Shown piece after piece: positions 45,823-54,637 of a DNA stretch of 64,000 nucleotides. This DNA is from Rossellomorea aquimaris (lineage in GTDB: Bacteria > Bacillota > Bacilli > Bacillales > Bacillaceae_B), in assembly GCF_001877785.1 (NCBI RefSeq), contig NZ_MINN01000074.1:806001-870000 (forward strand), in the 5' to 3' direction. Under the pieces are notes generated by a model that worked only from the letters and a program-made list of their open reading frames with translations, ran no database searches and had not been told where the DNA came from. Made by a program: the position numbers and the translations under genes. Within the stretch, counting starts at the first letter, position 1, and every line of letters begins with the position of its first letter.

Positions 45823-45999
45823 TTACTTAGTATATTCACCGTTGTTTTTAGGTGCTTTTTCTTTTTTTGCTTTATCTTTGTGAATCTTGTTTGCTGCTGC
45901 ACTGCCCATTTCATGCGCGAATTCTTCATTTAAACGGGAAGAATCAAACCCCTTTTTATTTTTCTGCTGAGGATCATTCTTTTTTGTTCGTTTAGCCAT
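45823..45999 (-). CDS. Small basic protein, unknown function
   Basis: 58 aa, very Lys-rich, predicted unstructured ends with one short helix (LNEEFAHEMGSAAANKI). It starts MAKRTKKNDPQQKNKKGFD after AAGGGGAG and ends at the patA terminator. Size and composition recall minor acid-soluble spore proteins, but I do not recognise a known family. Confidence 0.65.
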   Translation of the reverse strand: MAKRTKKNDPQQKNKKGFDSSRLNEEFAHEMGSAAANKIHKDKAKKEKAPKNNGEYTK

Positions 46000-46094
46000 T
46001 TTAACAGCTCCCCTTTTCTCTTCTTATGCTTCTTCACAGAAACACTACAAATAGTATTGTACGCCCACTAAATAAGTATTCAATTAAATCCTCC

Positions 46095-46206
46095 CATAAA
46101 AAAAGACTGCCGGATGTAAAACCGGTCAGTCAAAAAAAGGAAAAGGGGGTGTTAGTGAGAAATTAATCTCCAATTTCATGCTTACTTATAGATTACCCCC
46201 CTTTTA
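46095..46206 (-). ncRNA. Candidate structured RNA element A (GGGGG/CCCCC box plus terminator)
   Basis: On the minus strand GGGGGGTAAT (from 46201) is followed about 46 nt later by CCCCCTTTTCC. A terminator-like hairpin (GACTG-CCGG arms, 46105-46131) and T7 then follow. The G and C tracts could pair into a long stem. The same layout recurs at 47562-47663. No frame is supported. Could be a small RNA or a 3' regulatory element. Confidence 0.4.
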
Positions 46207-46281
46207 AAATAACTAAACCAAAAAAAAAACTTTTTTAAAAATTTTTTTGGGTTGTAAATATATATAGATTTTTGCACAATT

Positions 46282-46763
46282 CCAGCTGTTGATTGGAGTG
46301 CAAGACGAAGACTCCAAAGGCTGCGGCATAAGATGAAGCTGTCAGGAAGCGTCCTTTGCCTTTTTGGAGCATTTAGCTAATAATGTAGATATTTTTGGTA
46401 AATTATGGAATTAATCCTAAAATTCAAAGATTAATCCACAAATTTCGAAGATGATTGCCCGGAATTGATAGAAAAAGTCTAGTTTTCGAAAGTTTACGGA
46501 CCAAAATTAAAAGGTTCGCGGGTTTCACCCTTTTCCGCAACCTGCATTATAGCACTCATCTAGCCAAAACGTTGACTACACCTAATACGACGGGTGGAAC
46601 TATTTCTTATACTGCCTCAAAAAATACCTATAACCTCCGTAAAAAACCGATCACGACCTCGAGGGGCTAGTCGCCGGAGCTGGAGAGGATCTGCTGCAAG
46701 ATTGCCAAGAGGCGCACGGGCCGCCAACGGAAAGAGAAGCCATGCACGGAAATTCAACAGCGG
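46282..46763. repeat. Dispersed TIR element, copy E (long form, both ends)
   Basis: 482 bp. Left end CCAGCTGTTGATTGGAGTGC and right end CCGCTGTTGAATTTCCGTGC (read from the opposite strand) form the terminal inverted repeats. The body matches copy D in opposite orientation. A 71-codon frame inside has no ribosome binding site, but its translation aligns with the frame in copy D (RKSLVF..LR.KIKRF..FT.FR). This is the only copy with a long body and both ends. Confidence 0.75.
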
Positions 46764-46824
46764 TACAGAAAAGAAAAATTTTAGTAAGATGGATGTTTTA
46801 GAAATATTATTTTTGTGAAATATC

Positions 46825-46853
46825 TTTAAAAAAGCGCTTTCATAAAGTATAAT
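46825..46853 (+). promoter_or_regulatory. ykwB promoter with embedded cre-like site
   Basis: -35 TTTAAA (46825-46830), 17-nt spacer, perfect -10 TATAAT (46848-46853). The spacer contains AAAAAGCGCTTTCA (46829-46842), a strong CcpA half-palindrome (AAGCGCTT) differing from full cre at two left-edge positions. Such a position would repress. Confidence 0.55.
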
Positions 46854-46887
46854 GAACAAGTAAATTTCTGATAAATGGGGTTCGATC

Positions 46888-47568
46888 ATGTATCGAAAAC
46901 AACAATTTGTCTTCAGAAACAATCAAATTCATAAGGCCACTATCCGGAACTATACCACTTCGGATTTCAACGGACTCATTGAAATCCAGAAGCGTGCCTT
47001 CCCGCCGCCATTCCCTCCGGAATTATGGTGGAATAGAGAACAACTGTCGAGTCATATTAACAACTTCCCATTAGGTGCACTCTGTGTTGAGATTGATGGC
47101 AAGATTGCCGGCAGCATGACTGGTCTGATAGTCGATTTTGATCCAGCTCATCCTCATCATACGTGGGACGAAATGACGGATGAAGGATACATCCGCAGTC
47201 ACAGGGAGCACGGTAATACCCTGTATGTTGTCGACTTGTGCATCGACCCTGAATTCCGGGGATTCAAACTTGGTAAAGAATTGATGAATGCCATGTATGA
47301 AATTGTGGTGCATTTGCAGCTTGACCGCCTTCTGGGAGGAGGACGCATACCAACCTACCACAAATTTTCTAAACATTTAACCATTGAGGAATATGTACAT
47401 AAATTAACTTCCGGGGAGTATAAAGATCCCGTGATCACGTTCCTGCTTCAATGTGGAAGAACCCCATTGAAGGCGGTGAAAGGATACCTTGATGATAAAG
47501 AATCGTGTAACTATGGCTTATTGATGGAATGGAAGAATCCATTCATCACCCATAAAAAAAAGGATTGA
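46888..47568 (+). CDS. ykwB: GNAT family acetyltransferase YkwB
   Basis: 226 aa with a GNAT fold: acceptor side FPPPFPPELWW, central strand TLYVVDLCIDPEFRGFKLGKELMNAMY with the acetyl-CoA pyrophosphate loop RGFKLGKE, and a long C-terminal extension. It is a conserved Bacillus protein of unknown substrate, situated near ptsHI as in B. subtilis. The stop codon lies inside the hairpin that begins element B. Only a weak GGGG precedes the ATG. Confidence 0.75.
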   Translation: MYRKQQFVFRNNQIHKATIRNYTTSDFNGLIEIQKRAFPPPFPPELWWNREQLSSHINNFPLGALCVEIDGKIAGSMTGLIVDFDPAHPHHTWDEMTDEGYIRSHREHGNTLYVVDLCIDPEFRGFKLGKELMNAMYEIVVHLQLDRLLGGGRIPTYHKFSKHLTIEEYVHKLTSGEYKDPVITFLLQCGRTPLKAVKGYLDDKESCNYGLLMEWKNPFITHKKKD

Positions 47569-47663
47569 AAGCTGTACACTTTCAATCCTATAGAAAAGGG
47601 GGAAATGAGAATGAAAAGGCCGTTTGGGTGCCTCAACTTCTTATTCTTTAATACATTACCCCC
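47562..47663 (-). ncRNA. Candidate structured RNA element B in the ptsI 3' region
   Basis: Same layout as element A: minus strand CGGGGGTAAT (from about 47664), 56 nt, CCCCCTTTTC, then hairpin GGATTGAAAG/CTTTCAATCC (47562-47588) and T8. It lies 22 nt after the ptsI stop on the same strand, so it is at least the ptsHI terminator. The G/C box upstream of the hairpin is additional structure. Confidence 0.5.
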
Positions 47664-47685
47664 GCTTCAAACAAATAAACATTTA

Positions 47686-49407
47686 TTAGTCATTTGAAAC
47701 AGCTTTTTCTACCGCTTTGATGACTTCATCATTAGTGTCGAGCTGAAGTACTTCTTCAGCAAGCTTTTTCATATCGCTCTTGTTAAGACGATGGATTTGA
47801 GAACGTGCTCTCAAAATGGAAGTAGCACTCATCGAGAATTCGTCCAGTCCCAAACCTAGTAAGATTGGAACGGCAATTTCATCTCCAGCCATCTCACCGC
47901 ACATACCTGCCCATTTGCCTTCTTTGTGAGCGGCATCAATAACCATTTTCACAAGGCGCAGGATAGCAGGATTGTATGGCTGATACAGATAAGAAACGCG
48001 TTCGTTCATACGATCGGCTGCCATTGTGTATTGGATCAAGTCATTTGTTCCGATTGAGAAGAAATCAACTTCCTTGGCGAAAACATCCGCCATGACAGCA
48101 GTCGATGGAATTTCAACCATGATTCCCACTTCAATTTTGTCGGCTACGTCTATACCGTTCTCTTGAAGCGCTTTTTTCTCTTCTTCAAGAATCGCTTTTG
48201 CTTCCCGGAACTCCTGGAGATTTGAAATCATTGGGAACATGATCTTCAAATTTCCGTACGGGCTTGCTTTCAGAAGGGCTCTCAACTGTGTACGGAAGAT
48301 GTCCTGTTCATCGAGGCAAAGGCGGATTGCACGATAACCAAGGAACGGGTTCATTTCCTTTGGAAGATTTAAGTATGGAAGTTCTTTGTCTCCTCCGATA
48401 TCCAGCGTACGCACGACAACCGGTTTTCCTTCCATGCCTTCCAATACTGCTTTGTAAGCTTCGTATTGCTCTTCTTCGGTCGGAAGCTCGTCGCGTCCCA
48501 TGTACAGGAATTCTGTACGATAAAGGCCGACTCCCTCACCGCCGTTGTTTCTTACACCTTCTAAATCTTTAGGTGTACCGATGTTTGCTGCCAGTTCTAC
48601 ATGCTGGCCATCTTTAGAAACCGTCGGTTCATTGACAAGTTTGGCCCATTTCGCTTTCTGTTCCTCATAGCGGGCATGTTCCTTCTTGTACTTTTCAATG
48701 ACCTCAGGTGTAGGGTTGATATGTACTTCCCCATTTAAGCCGTCAACGATCACCACGTCTCCATTTTCAATAGAGGAAGTAATCGACTTTGTACCCACCA
48801 CTGCAGGGATTTCCATAGAACGTGCCATAATAGCGGAGTGGGAAGTCCTGCCTCCGATATCGGTTGTGAATCCTTTAACGAACTGACGGTTTAATTGTGC
48901 AGTGTCAGATGGAGTCAGGTCCTCTGCAATGACAATCACTTCTTCAGTCACCATACTTGGGTTGGCTATCTGCACACCAAGTAAATGTGACAGAACCCGC
49001 TTTGTTACGTCCCTTATATCTGCTGCACGTTCTTTCATATATTCATTATCCATTGATTCAAACATATTAACAAACATATCAGCAGTTTCTTTTAGTGCAA
49101 ATTCGGCATTCACACTTTCAGTTTTCACTTTATCTTCAATAGGTGTCAGTAATTCTGGATCGCTTAATACTAAAAGATGTGCTTCAAAGATCTGGGCTTT
49201 GTCTTCCCCAAGATCTTCCCTAGCCTTATCCCGGATCGCTTCCAACTCTGATTTCGAAGTTGAAATTGCATTCTGAAAACGAGCAACTTCTTCTTCTGCA
49301 TTTTCAACAGACTTCTTTTCGAAGTTTAAATCAGGTTCTACCAAACGGTAGGCTTTTGCGATGGCAATCCCGTTAGATGCCGCAATGCCTTTTAAAATGC
49401 TTGACAT
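47686..49407 (-). CDS. ptsI: Phosphoenolpyruvate-protein phosphotransferase (Enzyme I)
   Basis: First enzyme of the sugar phosphotransferase system, 573 aa, full length. The HPr-binding helical and phosphohistidine domains include [21 protein letters not shown] with active H190. The C-terminal PEP-binding TIM barrel shows [26 protein letters not shown] and [14 protein letters not shown]. Its ATG shares a base with the ptsH stop (TAATG). Confidence 0.97.
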   Translation of the reverse strand: MSSILKGIAASNGIAIAKAYRLVEPDLNFEKKSVENAEEEVARFQNAISTSKSELEAIRDKAREDLGEDKAQIFEAHLLVLSDPELLTPIEDKVKTESVNAEFALKETADMFVNMFESMDNEYMKERAADIRDVTKRVLSHLLGVQIANPSMVTEEVIVIAEDLTPSDTAQLNRQFVKGFTTDIGGRTSHSAIMARSMEIPAVVGTKSITSSIENGDVVIVDGLNGEVHINPTPEVIEKYKKEHARYEEQKAKWAKLVNEPTVSKDGQHVELAANIGTPKDLEGVRNNGGEGVGLYRTEFLYMGRDELPTEEEQYEAYKAVLEGMEGKPVVVRTLDIGGDKELPYLNLPKEMNPFLGYRAIRLCLDEQDIFRTQLRALLKASPYGNLKIMFPMISNLQEFREAKAILEEEKKALQENGIDVADKIEVGIMVEIPSTAVMADVFAKEVDFFSIGTNDLIQYTMAADRMNERVSYLYQPYNPAILRLVKMVIDAAHKEGKWAGMCGEMAGDEIAVPILLGLGLDEFSMSATSILRARSQIHRLNKSDMKKLAEEVLQLDTNDEVIKAVEKAVSND

Positions 49408-49673
49408 TACTCAGCTAAACCTTCTTTATTTAATGTTTCTTCCAAGCTTTTAAGTGCTTCTTCTTCGTCGCTGCCTTCAGTAATGATTGTGATTTGTGCA
49501 TCTTTACCGACACCTAGAGACATAACACCCATAATTGATTTTAAGTTTACTTTCTTTTCTTTGTATTCAAGATGTACATCGCTGTCGAATTTGCTTGCCG
49601 TTTGAACTAATAAAGTTGCCGGGCGGGCATGGATTCCTGTTTCAGCTGTAACTGTAAATGTTTTTTGTGCCAT
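49407..49673 (-). CDS. ptsH: Phosphocarrier protein HPr
   Basis: 88 aa. The phosphorylation site H15 is in GIHARPA; regulatory S46 in [12 protein letters not shown] is the HPr kinase/phosphorylase target, so CcpA-mediated catabolite repression via P-Ser-HPr should operate. That fits the cre-like sites in this window. AAGGAG lies about 10 nt before the ATG. ptsG does not precede it here. Confidence 0.97.
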   Translation of the reverse strand: MAQKTFTVTAETGIHARPATLLVQTASKFDSDVHLEYKEKKVNLKSIMGVMSLGVGKDAQITIITEGSDEEEALKSLEETLNKEGLAE

Positions 49674-49717
49674 TATGAATCGACTCCTTATTCTACATTG
49701 TTTTTGGTTGCTTCATA

Positions 49718-49746
49718 AAAGTAATGGATTATGAAGAAAACGTCAA
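49718..49746 (-). promoter_or_regulatory. Sigma-A promoter of ptsHI
   Basis: Minus-strand -35 TTGACG (49741-49746), 17-nt spacer, -10 TACTTT (49718-49723). Start predicted about 38 nt before ptsH. Confidence 0.6.
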
Positions 49747-49924
49747 CTATTTCTAGTGATTAATCCATTCTTCCTATAAGCCTGCTCAATAAAAAAGAAT
49801 AGCATGCAATGGCGATATACACAATTGTAAAGCTTTATTTTTTTAGTATTTCATATATTTGCCACTATTATGTTCGTCATTTTAAGTTTCCCCAAAATAT
49901 GGTTAGTTTTTATGCCGCTGTTAT

Positions 49925-50182
49925 GCCGCTGTTGATTTCCGTGCAGGACTTCGCTTTCCTCGGGTGACCCGCGAGCCTCCTCGGCATCGCCTCCGGGAAG
50001 AAAAGCGGAGGCGGCTCGACCTGAGGCGACAAGCATAAGGAGAGCAAGCCGGAAAGGCGTGTTTTGCCTTTTTGGCTTGCTCTCCTTATGACCTCAAGCC
50101 TCTAGCTGCCGCAGCTGGACAAATCTCACATTGGCCACTTCTCCCGCAGGAGTCTTCGTCCTGCACTCCAATGAACAGCTGG
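49925..50182. repeat. Dispersed TIR element, copy F
   Basis: 258 bp with left end CCGCTGTTGATTTCCGTGCA and right end (opposite strand) CCAGCTGTTCATTGGAGTGC. Inside, CATAAGGAGAGCAAGCC and its exact reverse complement flank a 23-nt spacer (50034-50090), a second, perfect hairpin. It occupies the 629-bp gap between the ptsH promoter and the 87-aa gene. Confidence 0.8.
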
Positions 50183-50302
50183 AAAGGGTCTTATACAGTT
50201 AAATTAGCTTTAACAGAAGGAGCAATCCGTCATTAGATACAAAAAAATGAGATATTTCATAATGGTCGAAGTTAGAATCAATTTCTTTTTTCAATATACT
50301 TA

Positions 50303-50566
50303 TTATTCCTTTACATCGATAGAGCTGTTTTTAAGCAGCGTATTATATCCGATCCTGGCTTTGATGACTGTTCCGCTGAGGGTTGATTGGTGGTCTTCGG
50401 AGATATTGGTGTATACGTTCACCAGGTCACAGATGCATCGCGCGAATAACTCAGAGACTTGCTTCAAGTCTCTCGCTTCATAGTTTGGGTCATCTTTCAT
50501 TAACTCTTCTATCACATCCATCGCCAGACTTTTCACACGAAGTGCCTGCTCCGTTTCATACTTCAT
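50303..50566 (-). CDS. Small helical protein, unknown function
   Basis: 87 aa, largely helical and hydrophilic (EQALRVKSLAMDVIEELMKDD...LKQVSELFARCICDLVNVYTNI). GGGAGG lies upstream of the ATG. It is a stand-alone gene between repeat copy F and the FetAB pair. I do not recognise the family. Confidence 0.65.
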   Translation of the reverse strand: MKYETEQALRVKSLAMDVIEELMKDDPNYEARDLKQVSELFARCICDLVNVYTNISEDHQSTLSGTVIKARIGYNTLLKNSSIDVKE

Positions 50567-50672
50567 AAAAAATTCCTCCCTATTCTTCTTTCTCTATCAT
50601 ATGCAGACATATAGGGTGAAAAGAACAGGAGGACTCTTCTTTCTATCATTTATACTAAAATAGAAGATTAAC

Positions 50673-51455
50673 CTAAATATTCAGTTGAGAATGCTTAGTG
50701 AAAAGGAATTTATAGCCTAAGTAAATGAAAAGGATGACCGTCAACGCAACACTCCCCACGATTCCGAGCAAGATGGCGATCTGATACTCAATGGCCACCA
50801 GCGGGCTGACGCCTGAAAGAATCTGACCGGTCATCATTCCCGGCAAGAAGATGATCCCCATGCCGATCATATTATTGAGGGTGGGAAGGATGGCCGAGTC
50901 GAATGCATTATCAACATATTTCTTGGATGCCGCTTTTGGTGTTGCTCCCAGCATCAATGCACCCTCAACTATTTCTCTTTGGTCTTTCAGCCCTCCGAGG
51001 AGGGTATTGAGCCCCAGTGTGATGCCTGTCATGGAATTCCCCACAATCATCCCTGCAATCGGAATGAAATAACGCGGTTCGTACCAGGGGGTAAAGTGAA
51101 TGACTACGATATTGAAATAAAACAGGCAGCCAAGTGTCCCAACCGTCATCGCAATACTGACAGTAGTTTTCAGCTGTTTACTCAATTCGTGTTTCACCTG
51201 CTTAAAGACATTGCGTATTGCGAATACCTCCATGACTAAAATGATCAAAAGGGTCAGCCACGGACTTGGGTTATCAAATATGAACGTAAGGATGTATCCG
51301 GCAATGACCAATTGGATTGTCATTCTCAGGGATGCTATGATGATTTGCTTTTCCCGCGAAATCCCTCTGAGCTTTACGATGATTAACAAGAGCAGGATGA
51401 ATGCATATGCTGCAAGGAATCTCCAAAGCTCGATATTGATAATTCCTTTTTCCAC
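50673..51455 (-). CDS. fetB: FetB/YbbM-type ABC transporter permease
   Basis: 260 aa with about seven transmembrane helices, UPF0014/FetB family; the cytoplasmic coupling loop contains GALMLGATPKAASKK. FetAB in E. coli exports iron and protects from peroxide; B. subtilis YjkAB is the homologous pair. The start is GTG with AGGAGG upstream. It lies 15 bp after the ATPase gene. Confidence 0.85.
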   Translation of the reverse strand: MEKGIINIELWRFLAAYAFILLLLIIVKLRGISREKQIIIASLRMTIQLVIAGYILTFIFDNPSPWLTLLIILVMEVFAIRNVFKQVKHELSKQLKTTVSIAMTVGTLGCLFYFNIVVIHFTPWYEPRYFIPIAGMIVGNSMTGITLGLNTLLGGLKDQREIVEGALMLGATPKAASKKYVDNAFDSAILPTLNNMIGMGIIFLPGMMTGQILSGVSPLVAIEYQIAILLGIVGSVALTVILFIYLGYKFLFTKHSQLNI

Positions 51456-51469
51456 CTGATAAACGCCTC

Positions 51470-52087
51470 CTATCTTTTAGTGATCTTAATTATCTCATCA
51501 CCATACGTATCAGCAACATTCTTTGAATGAGTCACCATGATCACTGTCCCCCCATGCTCCCCCGCTGCTCCAATGAAGCTTTTCATCACTTCTATTTCTG
51601 TCTCTTCGTCCAATGCGGAGCTAGGCTCATCCAGCAGATATATTTCCGGTTGCATCAGCAGGACCCTCCCAAGCGACAAACGCTGTCTCTCGCCGCCGGA
51701 TAACTCTTTTGCATCTGTATCCAGATCCTTGTCCAGTTTCACTATTTTCAGCACCCTATACATATCGTCACGGTTTGCGGTTTGCTTTTCAGAAAAAATC
51801 AAGCCTTTTTGAAGATTTTCTTCTATTGTGTCGCCGAAGAGTAAAGGAGTCTGAGAAATCATCACTATTTTCCTTCGCAGCTTCACCGGATCCATATCCT
51901 TGATTGGATTGCCCTTATAATGAATATTGCCTTTATCAGGTATGTACATTTTATTGAGCATTTTGAGGAGGGTGGATTTACCAGCACCGCTTTCTCCTAT
52001 TATGCATGTATTTTTGTTTTCTGGAATATCCATTTCTCCAATATTCAATATATCCTTGTATACCAAGTCTCTGATGGTAAATAACAT
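51470..52087 (-). CDS. fetA: FetA-type ABC transporter ATP-binding protein
   Basis: 205 aa, a single nucleotide-binding domain: Walker A GESGAGKST (31-39), Q-loop ISQTP, signature LSGGERQRLS, Walker B IYLLDEPSSALD, H-loop VTHS. ATG 52087 follows GGGAGGTG. It forms a two-gene operon with fetB; no substrate-binding protein is adjacent, in line with an exporter. Confidence 0.88.
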   Translation of the reverse strand: MLFTIRDLVYKDILNIGEMDIPENKNTCIIGESGAGKSTLLKMLNKMYIPDKGNIHYKGNPIKDMDPVKLRRKIVMISQTPLLFGDTIEENLQKGLIFSEKQTANRDDMYRVLKIVKLDKDLDTDAKELSGGERQRLSLGRVLLMQPEIYLLDEPSSALDEETEIEVMKSFIGAAGEHGGTVIMVTHSKNVADTYGDEIIKITKR

Positions 52088-52188
52088 GACGTGCACCTCC
52101 CTTTTCGTTATACACTGTTATTTTACCCTATCACTAACCGAAATAAAAAAGCTGATGCGGTCTGCTTTCAATATCAGGCCGCATCAGA

Positions 52189-53466
52189 TTATTTTTCCAT
52201 ATACCTGTCTCGCAATATAGAAATATGTTGTTTTACACATTGTAAAAAAAAGGATACTTCTTTTTCATCCGGTATCTTTGTTCCGTATCTGACTGTTTCA
52301 TATAGACTAAAGAAACTTTCATCCTCGTTCATTCCCATTCTTGCAAACCAGCTTCGGATGTTTTCGTTGGATTTCCTGCCTATTTGCTTCGCAGCTGCCT
52401 CTTTTTCCAATTCCTTCACCGCTTGCCGGATTGCGTTTCCGGCTTCTGAATAGTGGATTATGGCTGAATAATCCTTTGGTTGAATTTTTCCTTTCTTCAC
52501 CTTGGTCATCAGAGGGGCAATCTGTCCATCTGATTCTATTTCGTACGTTATTTTTCTCTTTTTAACGAAATAGATGATGACGGCCAGGATAAAGATGCCG
52601 ATCAATATCTCGTTCAGCCAAGGAAAAGACATTCCTTCATAGAAAGCCGCTTGCTGTGTCTCGTCAATTTTTTCTTCCGGTAACTTAAGACCAAAACCAG
52701 AAAGCGTATCCCTCGAAATCTTACTCATGATCCAATCCCTCACCTTCTCTAACAAAGCGAAAAGAGGGTTGACAAGGAAAGAAAAGAGCCAGAATACTTT
52801 ATTTAAAATCCAGTAAAACCCGCTTCTGGCATAAGTACTGAAGACAGATAAAACACCGCCGGCCGTTAACACGATGAGCAATACGCCAAAGGGTTTCATC
52901 AAATTAATCTTATTATCACTTGCTTCCCCGCTGCCTCCTTTCAGCATCCTTTGGATGCTGGTCACGGTTGAAACGAGGGAAAATAATAAAAGGATAAGGA
53001 TCATTATGATCAAGCCATTCCCCAAATCCCTTGCATTGCCTATGATAAGCGAACATGCAGACAGACATAGAAACCCCAGTACCATCGAGCTTGAAACCTC
53101 AATTTGATCATCTTCACTTTGAAAATATGAGCCTATTCTCCAATGAAGAAATAATAGGATAACCGCCGTCATCCACAGGGAAATGTTGAACAGAAAGAAA
53201 CCTGCTGCCCCTGAAATCAGAAGGACTGAGTACAGTATCAAGGAATGAATGCCTTTCTTCTTAACCCAAATGAGCATGGCAGGGTACAAGAAGAGAAACA
53301 CAACTGATATAAACGGGACGTATCGGGTCAGGATGCCTTCCTTTTCGACCAGCAAGGTTGAGGTGAGCATCACGAATAGAAGATCCACGCCAAATAATAG
53401 TGCTATTTTAAGCAGAAGATGCTGCTGTCTGCTGGTCAAGAAGGAATTTTCGATCTTTGTTTCCAT
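52189..53466 (-). CDS. Multi-pass membrane protein with C-terminal DUF4129-like domain
   Basis: 425 aa. About eight to ten hydrophobic segments lie in residues 15-250 and one near 290, then a cytosolic helical domain (HYSEAGNAIRQAVKELEKEAA... FFSLYETVRYGTKIP) resembling DUF4129. It is the third gene of a MoxR-DUF58 operon, where a TgpA-type transglutaminase normally stands; no transglutaminase Cys-His-Asp domain is visible. It overlaps the DUF58 gene by 31 bp. Function unknown; envelope-associated by context. Confidence 0.75.
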   Translation of the reverse strand: METKIENSFLTSRQQHLLLKIALLFGVDLLFVMLTSTLLVEKEGILTRYVPFISVVFLFLYPAMLIWVKKKGIHSLILYSVLLISGAAGFFLFNISLWMTAVILLFLHWRIGSYFQSEDDQIEVSSSMVLGFLCLSACSLIIGNARDLGNGLIIMILILLLFSLVSTVTSIQRMLKGGSGEASDNKINLMKPFGVLLIVLTAGGVLSVFSTYARSGFYWILNKVFWLFSFLVNPLFALLEKVRDWIMSKISRDTLSGFGLKLPEEKIDETQQAAFYEGMSFPWLNEILIGIFILAVIIYFVKKRKITYEIESDGQIAPLMTKVKKGKIQPKDYSAIIHYSEAGNAIRQAVKELEKEAAAKQIGRKSNENIRSWFARMGMNEDESFFSLYETVRYGTKIPDEKEVSFFLQCVKQHISILRDRYMEK

Positions 53467-54632
53467 AACGTGACGACTCCTTGTTTACCTTCAATATGCA
53501 ATGAATAAATTTCCCTGTGTCCTGTTTTGATTTTCATCAACCTATTCTCGCTTTCCATTGAAAGTATACCTGCCGTGATCAATACAGAAGGCACAAGCTG
53601 CCTGATGGAAAGATGCTGCAGTACAATATGAAACGGTATAGTCGCATCATCCGTAGATAATGCTGATAGTATTTCCAGGGCTTTTTGCTGATGTTTCCTG
53701 CCTGTACCCGAAGGCAGGTAATAAAACGGGGTGATTCCCTGACTCCCGATATTCACCACAAGTGAGAATGAAATTTGCTGCCCGACAGCAAGATGCATTA
53801 AATAGGCAGTATGTTTTATGATCTTTTCAAGGTCCCTCGTAATCGAATATTTCTCTGAAAGGTTTACGGCAATCATCCATTCTTTCTTAACCGCGGGTGC
53901 GAAGACTTTTGTCTGCAAGGTTTGTGTCCTTGCGCTTGCTGTCCAATGGATGTCCTGAAATCTGTCACCAGGTACATATTCCCTCGTGCCTATCGGTTGA
54001 AAAACATCATAAAATAGCGAATGCAGGGCAGGTACCTCGCCGATATCATGTGAGTCATGGTTATTTTCAAGCATGACAGGGGCAGGGGCTGGAAATACCA
54101 TGATTGTAGATTTAACCGGTTCTGCCAGTTCCATAAGTACTTTACCGCTTCCGAATAAATGTGGAATAAGTATTTGTACTTTCGTCAAACGGCATAACCC
54201 CCTTCTTTTACCAACAATCGGCAGAGAGACTTTTCCACATTCCCTCCTTCCCACCGAGAAGGGGATCGAGACTTCTATGTTCCCGCCATGATATGTTTCA
54301 AAGGGATGATCCGCAGGTTCGACGATGTCTTTGAATGTAAGTCTTATAGAAGCACCCCACAACGGCATTCCTTCATTGTCAAAATGGATATCCCAGTGAC
54401 CTTTTTCTTCTGAGTGAAGCCGGACGCGCTTTGGCGGCTGCTTTATTTTCAAATTCTTCCCGATATTTTCGAGATACCATTTATGGATTCTGAAATAGAC
54501 GATACATAGCAGAAATATTCCCGCACCGGAATAAAACTGAAAAAATAAGCTTGCTGCTGTCAGAATGATTAGCAGAATTTCACTTAATGCGTTATATGGT
54601 CCCTCCTCGATCAATTCACGCTTCCAGTTCAC
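53436..54632 (-). CDS. DUF58-domain protein (YeaD type)
   Basis: 398 aa. Two N-terminal hydrophobic segments (about 15-45) anchor it. The extracytoplasmic/vWA-like part contains the DUF58 signature GTREYVPGDRFQDIHWTASA near residue 220. Proteins of this type act with MoxR AAA+ ATPases. GTG start, 5 nt after the MoxR stop, with GAGGTAA overlapping that stop, so the two are coupled. The exact process is unknown. Confidence 0.85.
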   Translation of the reverse strand: MNWKRELIEEGPYNALSEILLIILTAASLFFQFYSGAGIFLLCIVYFRIHKWYLENIGKNLKIKQPPKRVRLHSEEKGHWDIHFDNEGMPLWGASIRLTFKDIVEPADHPFETYHGGNIEVSIPFSVGRRECGKVSLPIVGKRRGLCRLTKVQILIPHLFGSGKVLMELAEPVKSTIMVFPAPAPVMLENNHDSHDIGEVPALHSLFYDVFQPIGTREYVPGDRFQDIHWTASARTQTLQTKVFAPAVKKEWMIAVNLSEKYSITRDLEKIIKHTAYLMHLAVGQQISFSLVVNIGSQGITPFYYLPSGTGRKHQQKALEILSALSTDDATIPFHIVLQHLSIRQLVPSVLITAGILSMESENRLMKIKTGHREIYSLHIEGKQGVVTLWKQRSKIPS

Positions 54633-54637
54633 GCGCG

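Noticed and set aside
47607-47694. Short ATG frame (MKRPFGCL...) after ykwB on the plus strand
   Set aside because: AAAGGGGG upstream looks like a ribosome binding site, but it is the C-tract of element B on the other strand, and the frame runs into the ptsI stop region.
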